64,000 nucleotides of DNA from Nostoc sp. NMS9 (lineage in GTDB: Bacteria > Cyanobacteriota > Cyanobacteriia > Cyanobacteriales > Nostocaceae), in contig NZ_JABXKL010000069.1 of the NCBI RefSeq assembly GCF_017114995.1, forward strand, positions 24,979-88,978. The letters run 5' to 3'. Below, one piece after another: positions 7,559-17,309 of this stretch. The first letter of the stretch is position 1, and each line of letters begins with the position of its first letter. The notes below the pieces were generated by a model. That model searched no databases and was not told the origin of the DNA. It worked only from the letters and a program-made list of their open reading frames with translations. Both the position numbers and the translations under genes were made by a program.

Positions 7559-9792
7559 TGCAGGTGCGATCGCTTGATTATATCCGGCATACACAAGAAC
7601 GGCTCATACTAGAACCCGTTAAGCAAAAGCTAATCACAGCTTTTGGTACAACAACACAACTAGAATCTTATTTACGGCGAATGCTCAGGACTTTACAGCA
7701 GGAGTCGCCCCCAAACAAAGGTTATGCAGCTGGTAACTTAATCAATCTACTGCGACAACTCCAGATAGATAAATCCCGGCACGATTCCGAAATTAATTTA
7801 AGTGGGCGTGATTTTTCTGGTTTGACTATTTGGCAAGCTTATCTCAAAGGTGTCAATTTACAAGACACCAGCTTTGCCAATGCTGATTTAACTGGTTCCG
7901 TATTCACAGAAACGATGTCTAGTGTCGTTTCTGTGAGATTCAGTCCTGATGGCAAATTGTTTGCTACAGGTTTAATGACCGGAGAAATTCGGCTATGGCG
8001 CACTTATGATACTAAACAACTTCGCATTTATACAGGTCACACTGCTTGGGTTTGGGCTTTTGCCTTTAGCCCAGACAGTAAACTCCTCGCCAGTGGTAGT
8101 GCTGACTACACAATTAAAATCTGGGATGTGCAAACAGGCCAATGTGTGCATACACTCAAAGAACATACTAATAAAGTTTACTCAGTAAGTTTCAGTCCAG
8201 ATGGTGCTTCCTTAGCCAGTAGCGGCGAAGATCAAACTATTAAAATCTGGGATATTGCTACAGGAATTTGCCAGCAAACACTCCTTGGTCATGATGGTTG
8301 GGTGTGGTCGGTCACCTTCAGACCGTCTACAACTACTAACAATACTCCTTTAATTGCCAGTGGCAGTGCTGATAACAAAATTAAGCTGTGGGATATCAAC
8401 ACAGGTAGATGCTTAAAAACGCTGAATGGTCATAGCAGTGATGTTCTTTCTGTAGCCTTCAGTCCCGATGGGCGAATACTAGCCAGTGGTAGTAGAGACC
8501 TCACCCTGAGACTGTGGGACGCAAACACAGGTAAATGCGAGGAAATATTGCAGGGACACAGTAAAAAAATTTACTCTGTACGATTTAGTCCCGATGGGCA
8601 AACCCTGGCCAGTGGTAGTGAAGACAGAACTATTAAACTCTGGGATATCCAACGGGGTGAATGTTTGAAAACCTTACAAGGTCATTACAGCCAGGTATGG
8701 GCGATCGCCTTTAGTCCAGATGGTCGCACTCTGATCAGTTGCAGTGACGATCAAACAGCTAGGCTGTGGGATGTAAATACAGGTAATTGCCTCAATGTGT
8801 TGCAAGGATATACCCGTGATGTCTATTCAGTAAAATTTAGTCCCAATAGTCAAATCTTGGCCAGTGGAAGGGATGACTACACCATCAGTCTGTGGAATTT
8901 ACAAACAGGAGAATGCCACATTCTTAGAGAACATCAAGGACGGATTCGTTCTGTAGCCTTTCATCCCAACGGGCAAATACTCGCTAGTGGTAGTGCTGAC
9001 AATACTATCAAACTTTGGGATATCACAGATATTCGCCACAGCAAATGCATTCAAACCCTCACAGGACACAGTAACTGGGTGTGGACAGTTGGTTTTAGTC
9101 CCGATGGGCAAACCCTAGTCAGTAGTAGCGAAGACCGCAGCATTCGCATTTGGGACATCTCTAGCGGTGAGTGCCTGAAAAAAATTAAAGGACATAGCCA
9201 TTGGGTGTGGACAGTTGCGTTTCATCCTGATGGCAATACTCTAGCCAGTGGTAGCGCTGACAGTCAAATTAAGCTTTGGGATGTCGCCACCGGAGAATGT
9301 ATCCAAACTTTCACAGACCATCAAGACATGATTTGGTCAGTGGCATTCAGTCCAGATGGTCAACTTTTAGCCAGTGGTAGCGAAGACCAAACTGTGAAGT
9401 TATGGAATCTTAGCACGGGCGAATGTAGTCAAACCTTAACAATGCATGATAAACAAGTCCACTCAGTAGCATTTAGTCCCAACGGGCAGATTTTAGCTAG
9501 TGCTGGTGCTGATACTACGGTCATTCTCTGGGAAGTTAGCACAGGTGAGTGTGTAGAAATCCTGAAATTGGGACATACAGCAGCGATTCGTTCTCTAGCT
9601 TTTAGTGCCGATGGCAAGTTATTGGCTAGTGGTGGTGAAGACGAGAAGATTCAGCTGTGGGATATGCAAACTTGTAGTAGATGGCGATCGCTTAAACCGG
9701 ATCGCCTGTATGAACGTATGAATATTAGCGGTATTACAGGTTTGACCGATGCTGAAACAGCTTCTTTAAAAATGTTGGGTGCTATTGAATAA
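7531..9792 (+). CDS. WD40 double-propeller half of a split STAND protein
   Basis: The frame opens at TTG 7531 directly after the A10 run and lacks a ribosome site of its own, so it is best read as the C-terminal part of the NB-ARC protein. Residues 1-80 continue the helical STAND arm. A pentapeptide-like linker (LSGRDFSGLTIWQAYLKGVNL) follows. I count 14 WD repeats ending in motifs such as IKLWD, which would make two seven-bladed propellers. The last 28 residues (MNISGITGLTDAETASLKMLGAIE) match the conserved tail seen in many cyanobacterial NB-ARC/WD40 proteins. The propellers probably sense a ligand or partner and control oligomerisation of the NTPase domain. Confidence 0.85.
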   Translation: MDFVNAHPLMQVRSLDYIRHTQERLILEPVKQKLITAFGTTTQLESYLRRMLRTLQQESPPNKGYAAGNLINLLRQLQIDKSRHDSEINLSGRDFSGLTIWQAYLKGVNLQDTSFANADLTGSVFTETMSSVVSVRFSPDGKLFATGLMTGEIRLWRTYDTKQLRIYTGHTAWVWAFAFSPDSKLLASGSADYTIKIWDVQTGQCVHTLKEHTNKVYSVSFSPDGASLASSGEDQTIKIWDIATGICQQTLLGHDGWVWSVTFRPSTTTNNTPLIASGSADNKIKLWDINTGRCLKTLNGHSSDVLSVAFSPDGRILASGSRDLTLRLWDANTGKCEEILQGHSKKIYSVRFSPDGQTLASGSEDRTIKLWDIQRGECLKTLQGHYSQVWAIAFSPDGRTLISCSDDQTARLWDVNTGNCLNVLQGYTRDVYSVKFSPNSQILASGRDDYTISLWNLQTGECHILREHQGRIRSVAFHPNGQILASGSADNTIKLWDITDIRHSKCIQTLTGHSNWVWTVGFSPDGQTLVSSSEDRSIRIWDISSGECLKKIKGHSHWVWTVAFHPDGNTLASGSADSQIKLWDVATGECIQTFTDHQDMIWSVAFSPDGQLLASGSEDQTVKLWNLSTGECSQTLTMHDKQVHSVAFSPNGQILASAGADTTVILWEVSTGECVEILKLGHTAAIRSLAFSADGKLLASGGEDEKIQLWDMQTCSRWRSLKPDRLYERMNISGITGLTDAETASLKMLGAIE

Positions 9793-10189
9793 ACTCTGAG
9801 CTTTCAGGCAGTAGGTTTCTCAAAAGTGAATAAATTGATGATGCAATTTTGTTTCTAAAATCTTTCTGAGGATATATGAATACAAATAGATAATTCTGTT
9901 TTTCTGTTTATTTATTGAGATAATTTATCGGAAATCAAAGGGTTTAAGACCCCTACCTCTACAGGTAGCATCATTTTCAGTCGGGGTTTAAATCCACGTT
10001 TGAAAATGTCTTTAATTTTGAATTGTTAATGAGTCTTTTTCTCTTTTTAAGTGGAGATTGGGTTGACTAAGTAAACTCAACATTCTCAAGACTTTGTTGG
10101 GTTTTGCTTTCGCTCTATCCAATCTAATATTGTTTTTCAATCACCAGGGTTTTACGCCATCAAAAAACAGTAATTTTAGGTGTGTAATA
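9793..10189. other. Intergenic region with imperfect hairpin
   Basis: No gene. Around 9941-9990 the sequence GGTTTAAGACCCC, then a small TACCT/AGGTA stem, then GGGGTTTA forms an imperfect dyad. It resembles end hairpins of IS200/IS605-type elements, but no transposase is nearby. The remainder is AT-rich. Confidence 0.3.
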
Positions 10190-11878
10190 GTGTTAATATC
10201 TGAAACTAAAAGTATACAAACATCCATTCATATTAATTCAGCAAAAATTGTATTAATTGGCGAATTTATCAAGCACAGAAGCTTTAATGGAGCTAACAAA
10301 GCCTTACCAGTTTTAGCTTCTAGTTTAGTTAATGCTGGATTTAGTCAAGTTGTACAACTAGATTTAGAACGTCTTGATTTGCATCTTGATGATGTTTTAA
10401 ATGAAATTATAAATGCTGATTTAATTATATTTGCTGGTTGTCTAACAACTCAATGGTCAGAAATTGACGAGCATAGTAAAAAAATTTTTGCACAGCTTCA
10501 GAAACATAGCAGGGAAACCGTGCCAATTTTAGTTGGTGGTTATGCAACTAAAAGTGTTGAAGATATTGCCCGCATCACACCTTGGATTACAGCCTTTTGT
10601 GATGGTGAAGGGGAAGAATCAATTGTAGAAATTGCTCATGCCGTTGCCAGAGGCACTTTCTATGAAGAGATGAAATATTTGCCAGGATTGTGTTTCTTGA
10701 ATCAAGACGGTAAATTTCACCGCGTCACTTCTGATGATACTAGAAATGTGATATTTCATCGTGCCATTGCACCAAGAGTCAATAACTTTGATGATATTGA
10801 CCAAAATTTTGGTTTCATTCACATACCACAAGTACATGATATGGATATTTTTAAAACTTCAGATAAAAGGCAATTAAAAACAGCCCAACTCTTTACTCAG
10901 CGAGGATGTCCTTGGGGATGTTATTTCTGTAATAAAAGTAGCGAAAGTAATAATGTTGTGAGATTAAGCGAAGCCTCATTTCGCAGGCAATTAAAGCAAT
11001 TAAAGGAACGTAATTATGAAGCAGTTTATTTAGATGTAGATACTTTTACAGTTCACGATAAAGCTGCAAAAAGGGAAGCAGAAATTCTGAGAGAAGAAGG
11101 ATTTGTTTGGGGTTCAAATACTAGAATTGATAAAATCAACTACGAACAGATGCGTTATCTAGTAGAACATAACTGTGTGTATATGTTTTTTGGAGTTGAG
11201 CATACGTTACCAGAAGTGTCATTAGCCAGCCACAAATTTAATGGCTCTGTTGCCAGTCAAATTAAGCAAGCATTTGATTATCCAGCCAAGATTGCAAGAG
11301 TTTTTCAAGATATGAATAAAGCTGGATTGCCTAGTAGTTATTTTTTGATTTTGGGATTACCAAAAGTTCAATTCAACAATGATAAAACTGAGATTATCGG
11401 TTATGAACCGACAACTTTTGCAGACGATATCCAGGCAATTCACTTTGGCATCGAAAAGTGCAACCCAGATTTTTTAAATTTCAATATTCTACGATTTATG
11501 CCTGGGAGTATGGCTGCTGATACAGTTGGTGATTGCAGCTATTCCTGTGTACGTCCGTCAGGAAAACAGCTAATTACTGCTGGATACTTCTTACCACGAG
11601 CCGTCAAACATTATGGCTACCCCCAATCCCAAGAACACGGTGTTTACCGACTGTGTGAATCAGTTAGCAAATATCAACCTATTACAACTGCCATGAATCC
11701 CCAACGGGTTTACGATACTATCTGCTATGCCATGCAGTTGATTAACGCCAAGATTGATGCAGGTGGTAAAGCCACAAAGTTGTTTATTGATAGAGACTTA
11801 CTAGCTTTATGTTTAGTTAGTCAAGATGAACGGGGAAAATATGCGATCGCACCCTTAGAAGATTTTGCCAATATTTAA
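10190..11878 (+). CDS. B12-binding domain radical SAM protein
   Basis: GTG 10190 is preferred as start because the cobalamin-binding-like Rossmann domain begins soon after (KIVLIGEFIKHRSFNGANKALPVLASSLVNAGF); the frame is open further upstream to 10094. Residues about 15-150 form the B12-binding-like domain, lacking an obvious DxHxxG histidine. The radical SAM core has the CxxxCxxC cluster motif in GCPWGCYFCNKSS (Cys240, 244, 247), which binds a 4Fe-4S cluster and S-adenosylmethionine. Later blocks (VYLDVDTFTVHDKAAKREAEIL, YMFFGVEHTLPEVS) fit the TIM barrel. The substrate is unknown. The flanking genes run in the opposite direction or belong to other systems. Confidence 0.8.
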   Translation: MLISETKSIQTSIHINSAKIVLIGEFIKHRSFNGANKALPVLASSLVNAGFSQVVQLDLERLDLHLDDVLNEIINADLIIFAGCLTTQWSEIDEHSKKIFAQLQKHSRETVPILVGGYATKSVEDIARITPWITAFCDGEGEESIVEIAHAVARGTFYEEMKYLPGLCFLNQDGKFHRVTSDDTRNVIFHRAIAPRVNNFDDIDQNFGFIHIPQVHDMDIFKTSDKRQLKTAQLFTQRGCPWGCYFCNKSSESNNVVRLSEASFRRQLKQLKERNYEAVYLDVDTFTVHDKAAKREAEILREEGFVWGSNTRIDKINYEQMRYLVEHNCVYMFFGVEHTLPEVSLASHKFNGSVASQIKQAFDYPAKIARVFQDMNKAGLPSSYFLILGLPKVQFNNDKTEIIGYEPTTFADDIQAIHFGIEKCNPDFLNFNILRFMPGSMAADTVGDCSYSCVRPSGKQLITAGYFLPRAVKHYGYPQSQEHGVYRLCESVSKYQPITTAMNPQRVYDTICYAMQLINAKIDAGGKATKLFIDRDLLALCLVSQDERGKYAIAPLEDFANI

Positions 11879-11938
11879 GCAGTTGGGCAAAATTAAATTC
11901 ATTGGTGGAGGGAAGTTCTACAAGTTGTTCGAGCAAAT

Positions 11939-12463
11939 TTACAATTGGGTCAAGCTAGTTTTAGCATCCTGCCACCCATGCAAGATTGGCATAGTAAACA
12001 ATCCCCACGCCAAACCCGTAATTAACCCAAAAGGCGTAACCACATAATTATTAAAACTCCACAAACCGAAAACCTGTGCTGCCAATTCCAAAGGATAAGC
12101 CATCATCAGCACACTAGCTAAAGCCACACCACTCCAGCCATACTGGCTTAACCAGTAAAAACCTTTACCACCAGTTACCCCATACAACAGACGAGTAACT
12201 AGCAAACCCGTGACAGTACCATAGCAGCGCATACACACAGCCATAATAAACGGTGGTGCTAAATCTAACCCCATATCTGGTTGCGGACATACATGATTAC
12301 CCATGAAATAAATGATGTCCGCAATCTCAGGAAGCAAAGACACCCCAGACGCAGCCAAAAAGGGAGCGATAGGCGGGCCAAAAACCATCCCTACCAACAA
12401 GAAATCAGCTATAAAACTGACCCAATTAATCTGCAACTCTTCACTGAAAGCTACTCTTGTCAT
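11939..12463 (-). CDS. DUF2085 membrane protein
   Basis: 174 residues with about four membrane spans (FIADFLLVGMVFGPPIAPFL; APPFIMAVCMRCYG..GLLVTRLLY; WSGVALASVLMMAYPLEL; VVTPFGLITGLAWGLF). The diagnostic DUF2085 motifs are present: the HVCPQPD sequence after the first span and CMRCYG, a conserved His/Cys set that could bind a metal. DUF2085 is a family of predicted integral membrane proteins of unknown function, widespread in cyanobacteria and archaea. It ends 42 bp before agrE in the same direction, but its start is downstream of agrE, so agrE and this gene are probably co-transcribed. Confidence 0.8.
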   Translation of the reverse strand: MTRVAFSEELQINWVSFIADFLLVGMVFGPPIAPFLAASGVSLLPEIADIIYFMGNHVCPQPDMGLDLAPPFIMAVCMRCYGTVTGLLVTRLLYGVTGGKGFYWLSQYGWSGVALASVLMMAYPLELAAQVFGLWSFNNYVVTPFGLITGLAWGLFTMPILHGWQDAKTSLTQL

Positions 12464-12505
12464 TCCCTTTCTTCGCGCCCTTCGCGTCCTTTGCGGTTCG
12501 TTTTC

Positions 12506-14617
12506 TTAACCTACCTTATTTACATAAGGACTTGTCAACTTATCCAACTGCTGAATCAACAGACTCAAGAATAATCCCACATCCGTCACCACACCCACCG
12601 ATTCTACAGAACCACGATCGCTTAACTTAGTCACCACAGCTGGATTAATATCGACACATACCATTTTCACCCCTGCCGGGGTCATATTTCCCACGCCAAT
12701 GGAATGCAGCATCGATGACAGCATCAAAATCATCTCTGCACCTTCTAGGTGTTTGGCATATTGCTCTTGTGCTTGAATCAAATCCATTTGGGTATCAGGT
12801 AAAGGCCCGTCATCTCGAATTGAACCCGCAAGCACAAAAGGTATATTATTGTGGACACATTCATACATCACGCCACTTTTAATTGCCCCCGCCTCCACAG
12901 CTTTGGGAATGCTGCCATAACGGCGGATACTATTAATTACCTTCAGGTGATGGCGATGTCCACCATGCACAGCGACACCCCGCTTCATATCTACACCCAA
13001 AGAAGTGCCCATGATATTTTGCTCAATGTCGTGAACTGCGATCGCATTACCAGCCAGCAATGCCTGTACATATCCTTCCCGAACCAGTTGCGCCAAGTGT
13101 TCGCCGCCACCAGTGTGAATTACCACAGGCCCAGCCGTGACAACTACTTTACCACCAGCATCGCGGATTTTACGCAATTCCCAAGCCACTTGCTCGACAA
13201 CCAATTCTACGCGCCGTTCGCTGGAAACTCCCGCCGACATAAAGCTGAATTCTTGAGTGCTGCGGAGTTCGCGCGATTCAGTTTTGCGGATGGTGCGGAT
13301 ACCTAAAACGTCTACAATTACCTGTTCGCCAACTTTTAAATCGCGGAGGATTTTACACCGAGCAACTAAACCTGTGGGAGTTTGAGTAATGGCGATCGCG
13401 CCATCCATCCGCTGATTTTCTACCTTCACCCACTGGCCATTAATTCGCACTTCAGTGGGATAAATGGTACTGACGTAGAAATCATCAGGCGCAACGCCAT
13501 CTTGGATTACCGGCTCCAGTTTGGCGTCTCGCTCATCATGCGGTAAATCTACAGCACCCAAATCAATCAATCGGGAGATGATTTCTTCCATCACCTCATG
13601 GGATGGTGCTGATACTCTCACCTCGGCGGCTGAAGTACTTTGCCGTTGTTCTCCCAAATTGAAATTCAGGACTTTGAAACTTCCTCCGGCATCTATAATC
13701 AAATCCAAAGCGCGGTTAATTAAGCCAGCATCTAGCAAATGTCCTTCCATCCGAATGACGCGGCTTTCTACCGAGACATTGGCATGAATTTCATCTCTAA
13801 CTGGTTCTGTCACCCGCAAAGTTAAGCATTTAGCTGCGCCACCAGCTTTGAGAAATTCGGTAAGTGGCGTTTCCAGCACTTGGAAACCTGCATCCGCAAG
13901 ACGGGTTTTCAAAGCATCACTCGTCTTGTTCATAATGACGATGCTATCCACATTCACCGCATTACAAGCGAAGTTGACTGCATCAGCCTCTTCAATTGCG
14001 ATTCGCTTTTCTGATGCGACTCGCATTTCAATTAAGCGATTGGAGTAAGAATCAAAAGCGCCGGGATAGTATAGCAAATAGCCATTTGCTAGGGGACAAA
14101 AGCAGGTATCCAGGTGATAGAAACGTTCGTCTATTAATCGCAGGGATAGCACCTCAATATCCAGCCATTTAGCTAGATAAGGGTGAGAATCTAATTCCGA
14201 GCGGAAACCGTATCCCGCCCATAACCAGCGTCCTTCCCGATCTAGCAGTGCGTCTCCTGCTCCCTCAAAGGGCAAATCTTTGGGAAGTTCATTGACTGTA
14301 TAACCATTTGCCTCAAACCATTGCTTGAAGAAAGGCTCCTCTCCCTGACGTTCTTTGTGCAAAAAGCGACTGAGGACGACATTATCGCCCAAAACTAAGC
14401 CAGCATTGGCGGTAAAAACCAAATCAGGCCAGCCTTTTTCAGGTGGTACTAAATCTACAATGGCGTGTTGTTTGAGGATTTGATGTAGTCCCTGCCACTG
14501 TTCCACGGCGCGATCGCGCGATGATTTGTGAATATTCCCTTCCATCCAAGGATTAATCACATAGTCCACGTCGTAGTGGTCAGGAGGGCACATTAAAAAG
14601 CGAATCCGGGAAGTCAT
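12506..14617 (-). CDS. agrE: Arginine dihydrolase / ornithine cyclodeaminase AgrE (ArgZ)
   Basis: 703 residues, the full length of the cyanobacterial bifunctional enzyme. The N-terminal amidinotransferase-type (pentein) domain converts arginine to ornithine, two ammonia and CO2. Asn22 (VINPW), Asn71 (TANAG), His168 (FYHLDT) and Cys264 (GGAAKCLTLR) sit at the positions I recall as catalytic in Synechocystis ArgZ. The C-terminal half (TIGR00300/LOR-SDH-like, from about residue 280) carries a Rossmann-like block (AGGKVVVTAGPVVIHTGGGEHLAQLV), and in Anabaena it is linked to ornithine-to-proline conversion. The pathway is arginine catabolism downstream of cyanophycin breakdown, in the cytoplasm. 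The start at 14617 gives MTSRIRFLMCPPDHYDV, the expected N-terminus. Confidence 0.95.
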   Translation of the reverse strand: MTSRIRFLMCPPDHYDVDYVINPWMEGNIHKSSRDRAVEQWQGLHQILKQHAIVDLVPPEKGWPDLVFTANAGLVLGDNVVLSRFLHKERQGEEPFFKQWFEANGYTVNELPKDLPFEGAGDALLDREGRWLWAGYGFRSELDSHPYLAKWLDIEVLSLRLIDERFYHLDTCFCPLANGYLLYYPGAFDSYSNRLIEMRVASEKRIAIEEADAVNFACNAVNVDSIVIMNKTSDALKTRLADAGFQVLETPLTEFLKAGGAAKCLTLRVTEPVRDEIHANVSVESRVIRMEGHLLDAGLINRALDLIIDAGGSFKVLNFNLGEQRQSTSAAEVRVSAPSHEVMEEIISRLIDLGAVDLPHDERDAKLEPVIQDGVAPDDFYVSTIYPTEVRINGQWVKVENQRMDGAIAITQTPTGLVARCKILRDLKVGEQVIVDVLGIRTIRKTESRELRSTQEFSFMSAGVSSERRVELVVEQVAWELRKIRDAGGKVVVTAGPVVIHTGGGEHLAQLVREGYVQALLAGNAIAVHDIEQNIMGTSLGVDMKRGVAVHGGHRHHLKVINSIRRYGSIPKAVEAGAIKSGVMYECVHNNIPFVLAGSIRDDGPLPDTQMDLIQAQEQYAKHLEGAEMILMLSSMLHSIGVGNMTPAGVKMVCVDINPAVVTKLSDRGSVESVGVVTDVGLFLSLLIQQLDKLTSPYVNKVG

Positions 14618-15085
14618 AAAAATCTTACAAGCGTTTTATATGCTACAAGCTTACTTTGAATACAGATTTTTGTTTTTCTACAGGTAAAATCTGCTACTAG
14701 AGCTTCTATCTTTTGATAGTTGAAGACTTTACAAAGGCTTCGTTATCAATTCTATTACTGGAAGATGGTAATAATACAAATTCAAAATTCAAAATTAAGA
14801 AAGCCTGATTTAATCTGGGTTTCCAGGAAAGTGAGGCAAGTAAAAACACGATTAAAAGCAGCCAATATTTGGTGGCGATCGCTCTTTTGACTTTTCACGG
14901 CATCTAGAAAACCTCTCTCTTATAAAGCTACGGTGTACACACAAATCAAAAAACCTGCTCCAGATGAGCTTTAATTTGGTAGGGTGCGTTATGGACTTTA
15001 GTCCTAACGCACCGAAAATCTTTGACGGTGCCTTACGCTAACGCGATAACACACCCCACAAAACTACCAATAGACCAATGACTAA
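14618..15085. other. Intergenic region with dispersed repeat
   Basis: No gene. Contains a solo copy of the CTACGGTGTACACACAA end sequence at about 14930, matching the MITE-like ends at 2786-2939. It also contains an imperfect dyad of the form GTGCGTTA...TAACGCACC at about 14980-15012. The promoter of agrE is presumably at about 14620-14700. Confidence 0.5.
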
Positions 15086-16699
15086 TCAAGCAGTCACTAT
15101 ATAAGACGAATTGATCGCTGCTACACGACCAGCATCTACCAAAGCTTGATACACTATCGCCGCTACCTCACCGCGTGTAGCATCGCGGGTAGGATTGAGT
15201 TGTTTCAGGTTTGGGTAATTGACGATAATTTCCTTGTCTATAGCTTTTACCACTTCATCCTTAGCATATTCAGGAATCTTAGCTTGGTCATCGAAAACTT
15301 TGATAGTTGCCGTACCATCGCTAGATAATCCCAGTCCATTTACCAGAGAGACAATCACTTGCACGCGCTGAATATTTTTGTTGGGACTAAAGGTATTGTC
15401 GGGAAAACCAGAGAGAAATAAACCTTGATATGCCTGCTGAATTACCTTGGATGCCCAGAAGTCTGCTGGTACATCTTTGAATTGGATTGCGGAACGGCTT
15501 GGTGGTGGATTGAAAGCTTTTACCAGTATTGCCGCGTATTGTGCCCGTGTCATCGTTGCATCGGGTTTAAAAGTGCGATCGGGAAAACCATTAACTATCC
15601 CCAATTTGACTAATTCCCGAATAAACCCACCTGCCCAATGATTCGCAATATCGGTTAATTCAATAGTAGGTGTCGGTGTTGGAATTGGTGTTGGAATTGG
15701 TGTTGGCGTTGGCGTTGGAATTGGCGTTGGAGTTGGAATTGGTGTTGGAGTTGGCGTTGGCGTTGGAATTGGCGTTGGAGTTGGTGTTGGTGTTGGTGTC
15801 GGTGTCGGTGTTGGAGTTGGTGTTGGAACCGAACTATCTGCAAACTCTATGTTTCCGGCGACTTTAGACGCATCTATTTTATTTCCTAGAGAAACCAGCT
15901 TGTTGGAACTGGCATTTTGTAAATCAAATTTACCGTTATTGCGTAGAGTATTGCCTCCTGGATTATTATTACCACCGATATCCGGTAGAGCAGTTCCAAT
16001 CACTGTGATACCATCTTCAGTATTATTTTCACTGACATTATTACGTAATACGGGACGAGCGCTACCAGAGATGATGATTCCAGAACGGTTTTCATAAATT
16101 CTGTTATCTCGAAGGATAGGTGATGCAGTATCACTAATGGCAATGCCAAAACCTGTTTTGAAGTAGGTGTTATTTTCAATTTGACCTTTAGAATTTTTAG
16201 CGATCGCAATTCCATTAGCTGCATTCTCACTGAACACATTACCTTGAATCACAGGATTAGCATCGCCTGTAGCAAATACTCCCTCCCGCTTATTGTTGAT
16301 AAAGGTGCTATTAGCAACAATAGGGGCAGTTGATTCAATCCAAACACCACTACCACGGCTAGCTAGATTTGTTACAGTCACTCCCCGGAGTTCGGCTTTA
16401 TCCAGCAACACAAATGTGACATTCTGAGCAGCAAAAGTACGGCTCAGATAGCTACCACTCCCTTCAATCAAAATGCCATTGCCTTTATTGGTTTCATTAC
16501 CCACGACTGTTACGCCAGACGGAATCGTTAACGGAAAGACTTCACCGCTAGCAGCATTGTAATTACCATCTGCCAGTTGAATTTTGGTATTAACAGTAGC
16601 TACCTTGAGTGCTTGCGTAATAGTTTTGAATGGGGCTTGTTGACTACCTGGGTTGGTATTGCTCCCTGATACTGGATTTACGTAAAAAGCTTGAGCCAT
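15086..16699 (-). CDS. Beta-helix (DUF1565) protein with Pro-Thr linker and SLH domains
   Basis: 537 residues. Residues about 3-280 are a DUF1565/right-handed parallel beta-helix: the AFYVNPVSGSNTNPGSQQAPFKTI opening is diagnostic, followed by repeated N-x-I/G coils (NPVIQGNVFSENAANGI, SPILRDNRIYENRSGI). Residues about 290-345 are a low-complexity PTPTPTPI linker encoded by a GGTGTTGGC-type repeat. The C-terminus carries SLH units (ANHWAGGFIRELVKLGIVNGFPDRTFKPDATMTRAQYA and two more), which anchor proteins to cell-wall polymer. No signal peptide is evident and an in-frame TAG lies upstream, so export is unexplained. Probable surface or periplasmic role; substrate unknown. Confidence 0.85.
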   Translation of the reverse strand: MAQAFYVNPVSGSNTNPGSQQAPFKTITQALKVATVNTKIQLADGNYNAASGEVFPLTIPSGVTVVGNETNKGNGILIEGSGSYLSRTFAAQNVTFVLLDKAELRGVTVTNLASRGSGVWIESTAPIVANSTFINNKREGVFATGDANPVIQGNVFSENAANGIAIAKNSKGQIENNTYFKTGFGIAISDTASPILRDNRIYENRSGIIISGSARPVLRNNVSENNTEDGITVIGTALPDIGGNNNPGGNTLRNNGKFDLQNASSNKLVSLGNKIDASKVAGNIEFADSSVPTPTPTPTPTPTPTPTPTPIPTPTPTPTPIPTPTPIPTPTPTPIPTPIPTPTPTIELTDIANHWAGGFIRELVKLGIVNGFPDRTFKPDATMTRAQYAAILVKAFNPPPSRSAIQFKDVPADFWASKVIQQAYQGLFLSGFPDNTFSPNKNIQRVQVIVSLVNGLGLSSDGTATIKVFDDQAKIPEYAKDEVVKAIDKEIIVNYPNLKQLNPTRDATRGEVAAIVYQALVDAGRVAAINSSYIVTA

Positions 16700-16889
16700 A
16701 TTTATACTTTTATAAAATACATAGCTATCCTAGCGCTAACCATGAAAGTAAGTAGCGTTTGATGCATTAAGTAACTTTAAGTACTTCTGACTGCAAAATT
16801 AAAAAATTATGCAGATGCTTTTGGGTTTCACTAGTACTCAACTAATCCAAAAGGGTGGGAAGTGCGGAGTTAGGAGTTTGAAGTTCAAA

Positions 16890-17226
16890 GGTGGATGAAC
16901 GGAGTTTTGAAGTGGAGGAACGGAGTTTTGAAGTGGATGAACGGAGTTCTGAAGTGGATGAACGGAGTTCTGAAGTGGATGAACGGAGTTCTGAAGTGGA
17001 TGAACGGAGTTCTGAAGTGGATGAACGGAGTTCTGAAGTGGATGAACGGAGTTCTGAAGTGGATGAACGGAGTTCTGAAGTGGATGGACGGAGTTCTGAG
17101 GTGGATGGACGGAGTTCTGAGGTGGATGGACGGAGTTCTGAGGTGGATGGACGGAGTTCTGAGGTGGATGGACGGAGTTCTGAGGTGGATGGACGGAGTT
17201 CTGAGGTGGATGGACGGAGTTCTGGT
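16890..17226. repeat. 21-bp tandem array, about 16 units
   Basis: The unit GTGGATGAACGGAGTTCTGAA repeats head to tail about 16 times. The first two units carry GTTTTGAA, about seven have GATGAACGG...GAAG, and the last seven have GATGGACGG...GAGG, so the array consists of two homogenised blocks. The period is a multiple of three and the unit has no stop in four frames, giving spurious heptapeptide ORFs (NSVHPPQ and ELRPSTS on minus, VDERSSE and MNGVLKW on plus). There are no unique spacers, so it is not a CRISPR array. Confidence 0.9.
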
Positions 17227-17309
17227 GGATACACAAGATGCTAGCTTTCCCTTTGCTCAAGAACAGGCTACCTCAACAGATAAATTCCCTTAACCTAAGC
17301 GTATTGCTT

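Noticed and set aside
16890..17226. CRISPR array
   Set aside because: Units are contiguous 21-mers with no unique spacers and no cas genes nearby.
16838..17293. Four long open frames with heptapeptide repeats
   Set aside because: All arise from one 21-bp tandem unit lacking stops; no ribosome site or unique sequence supports translation.
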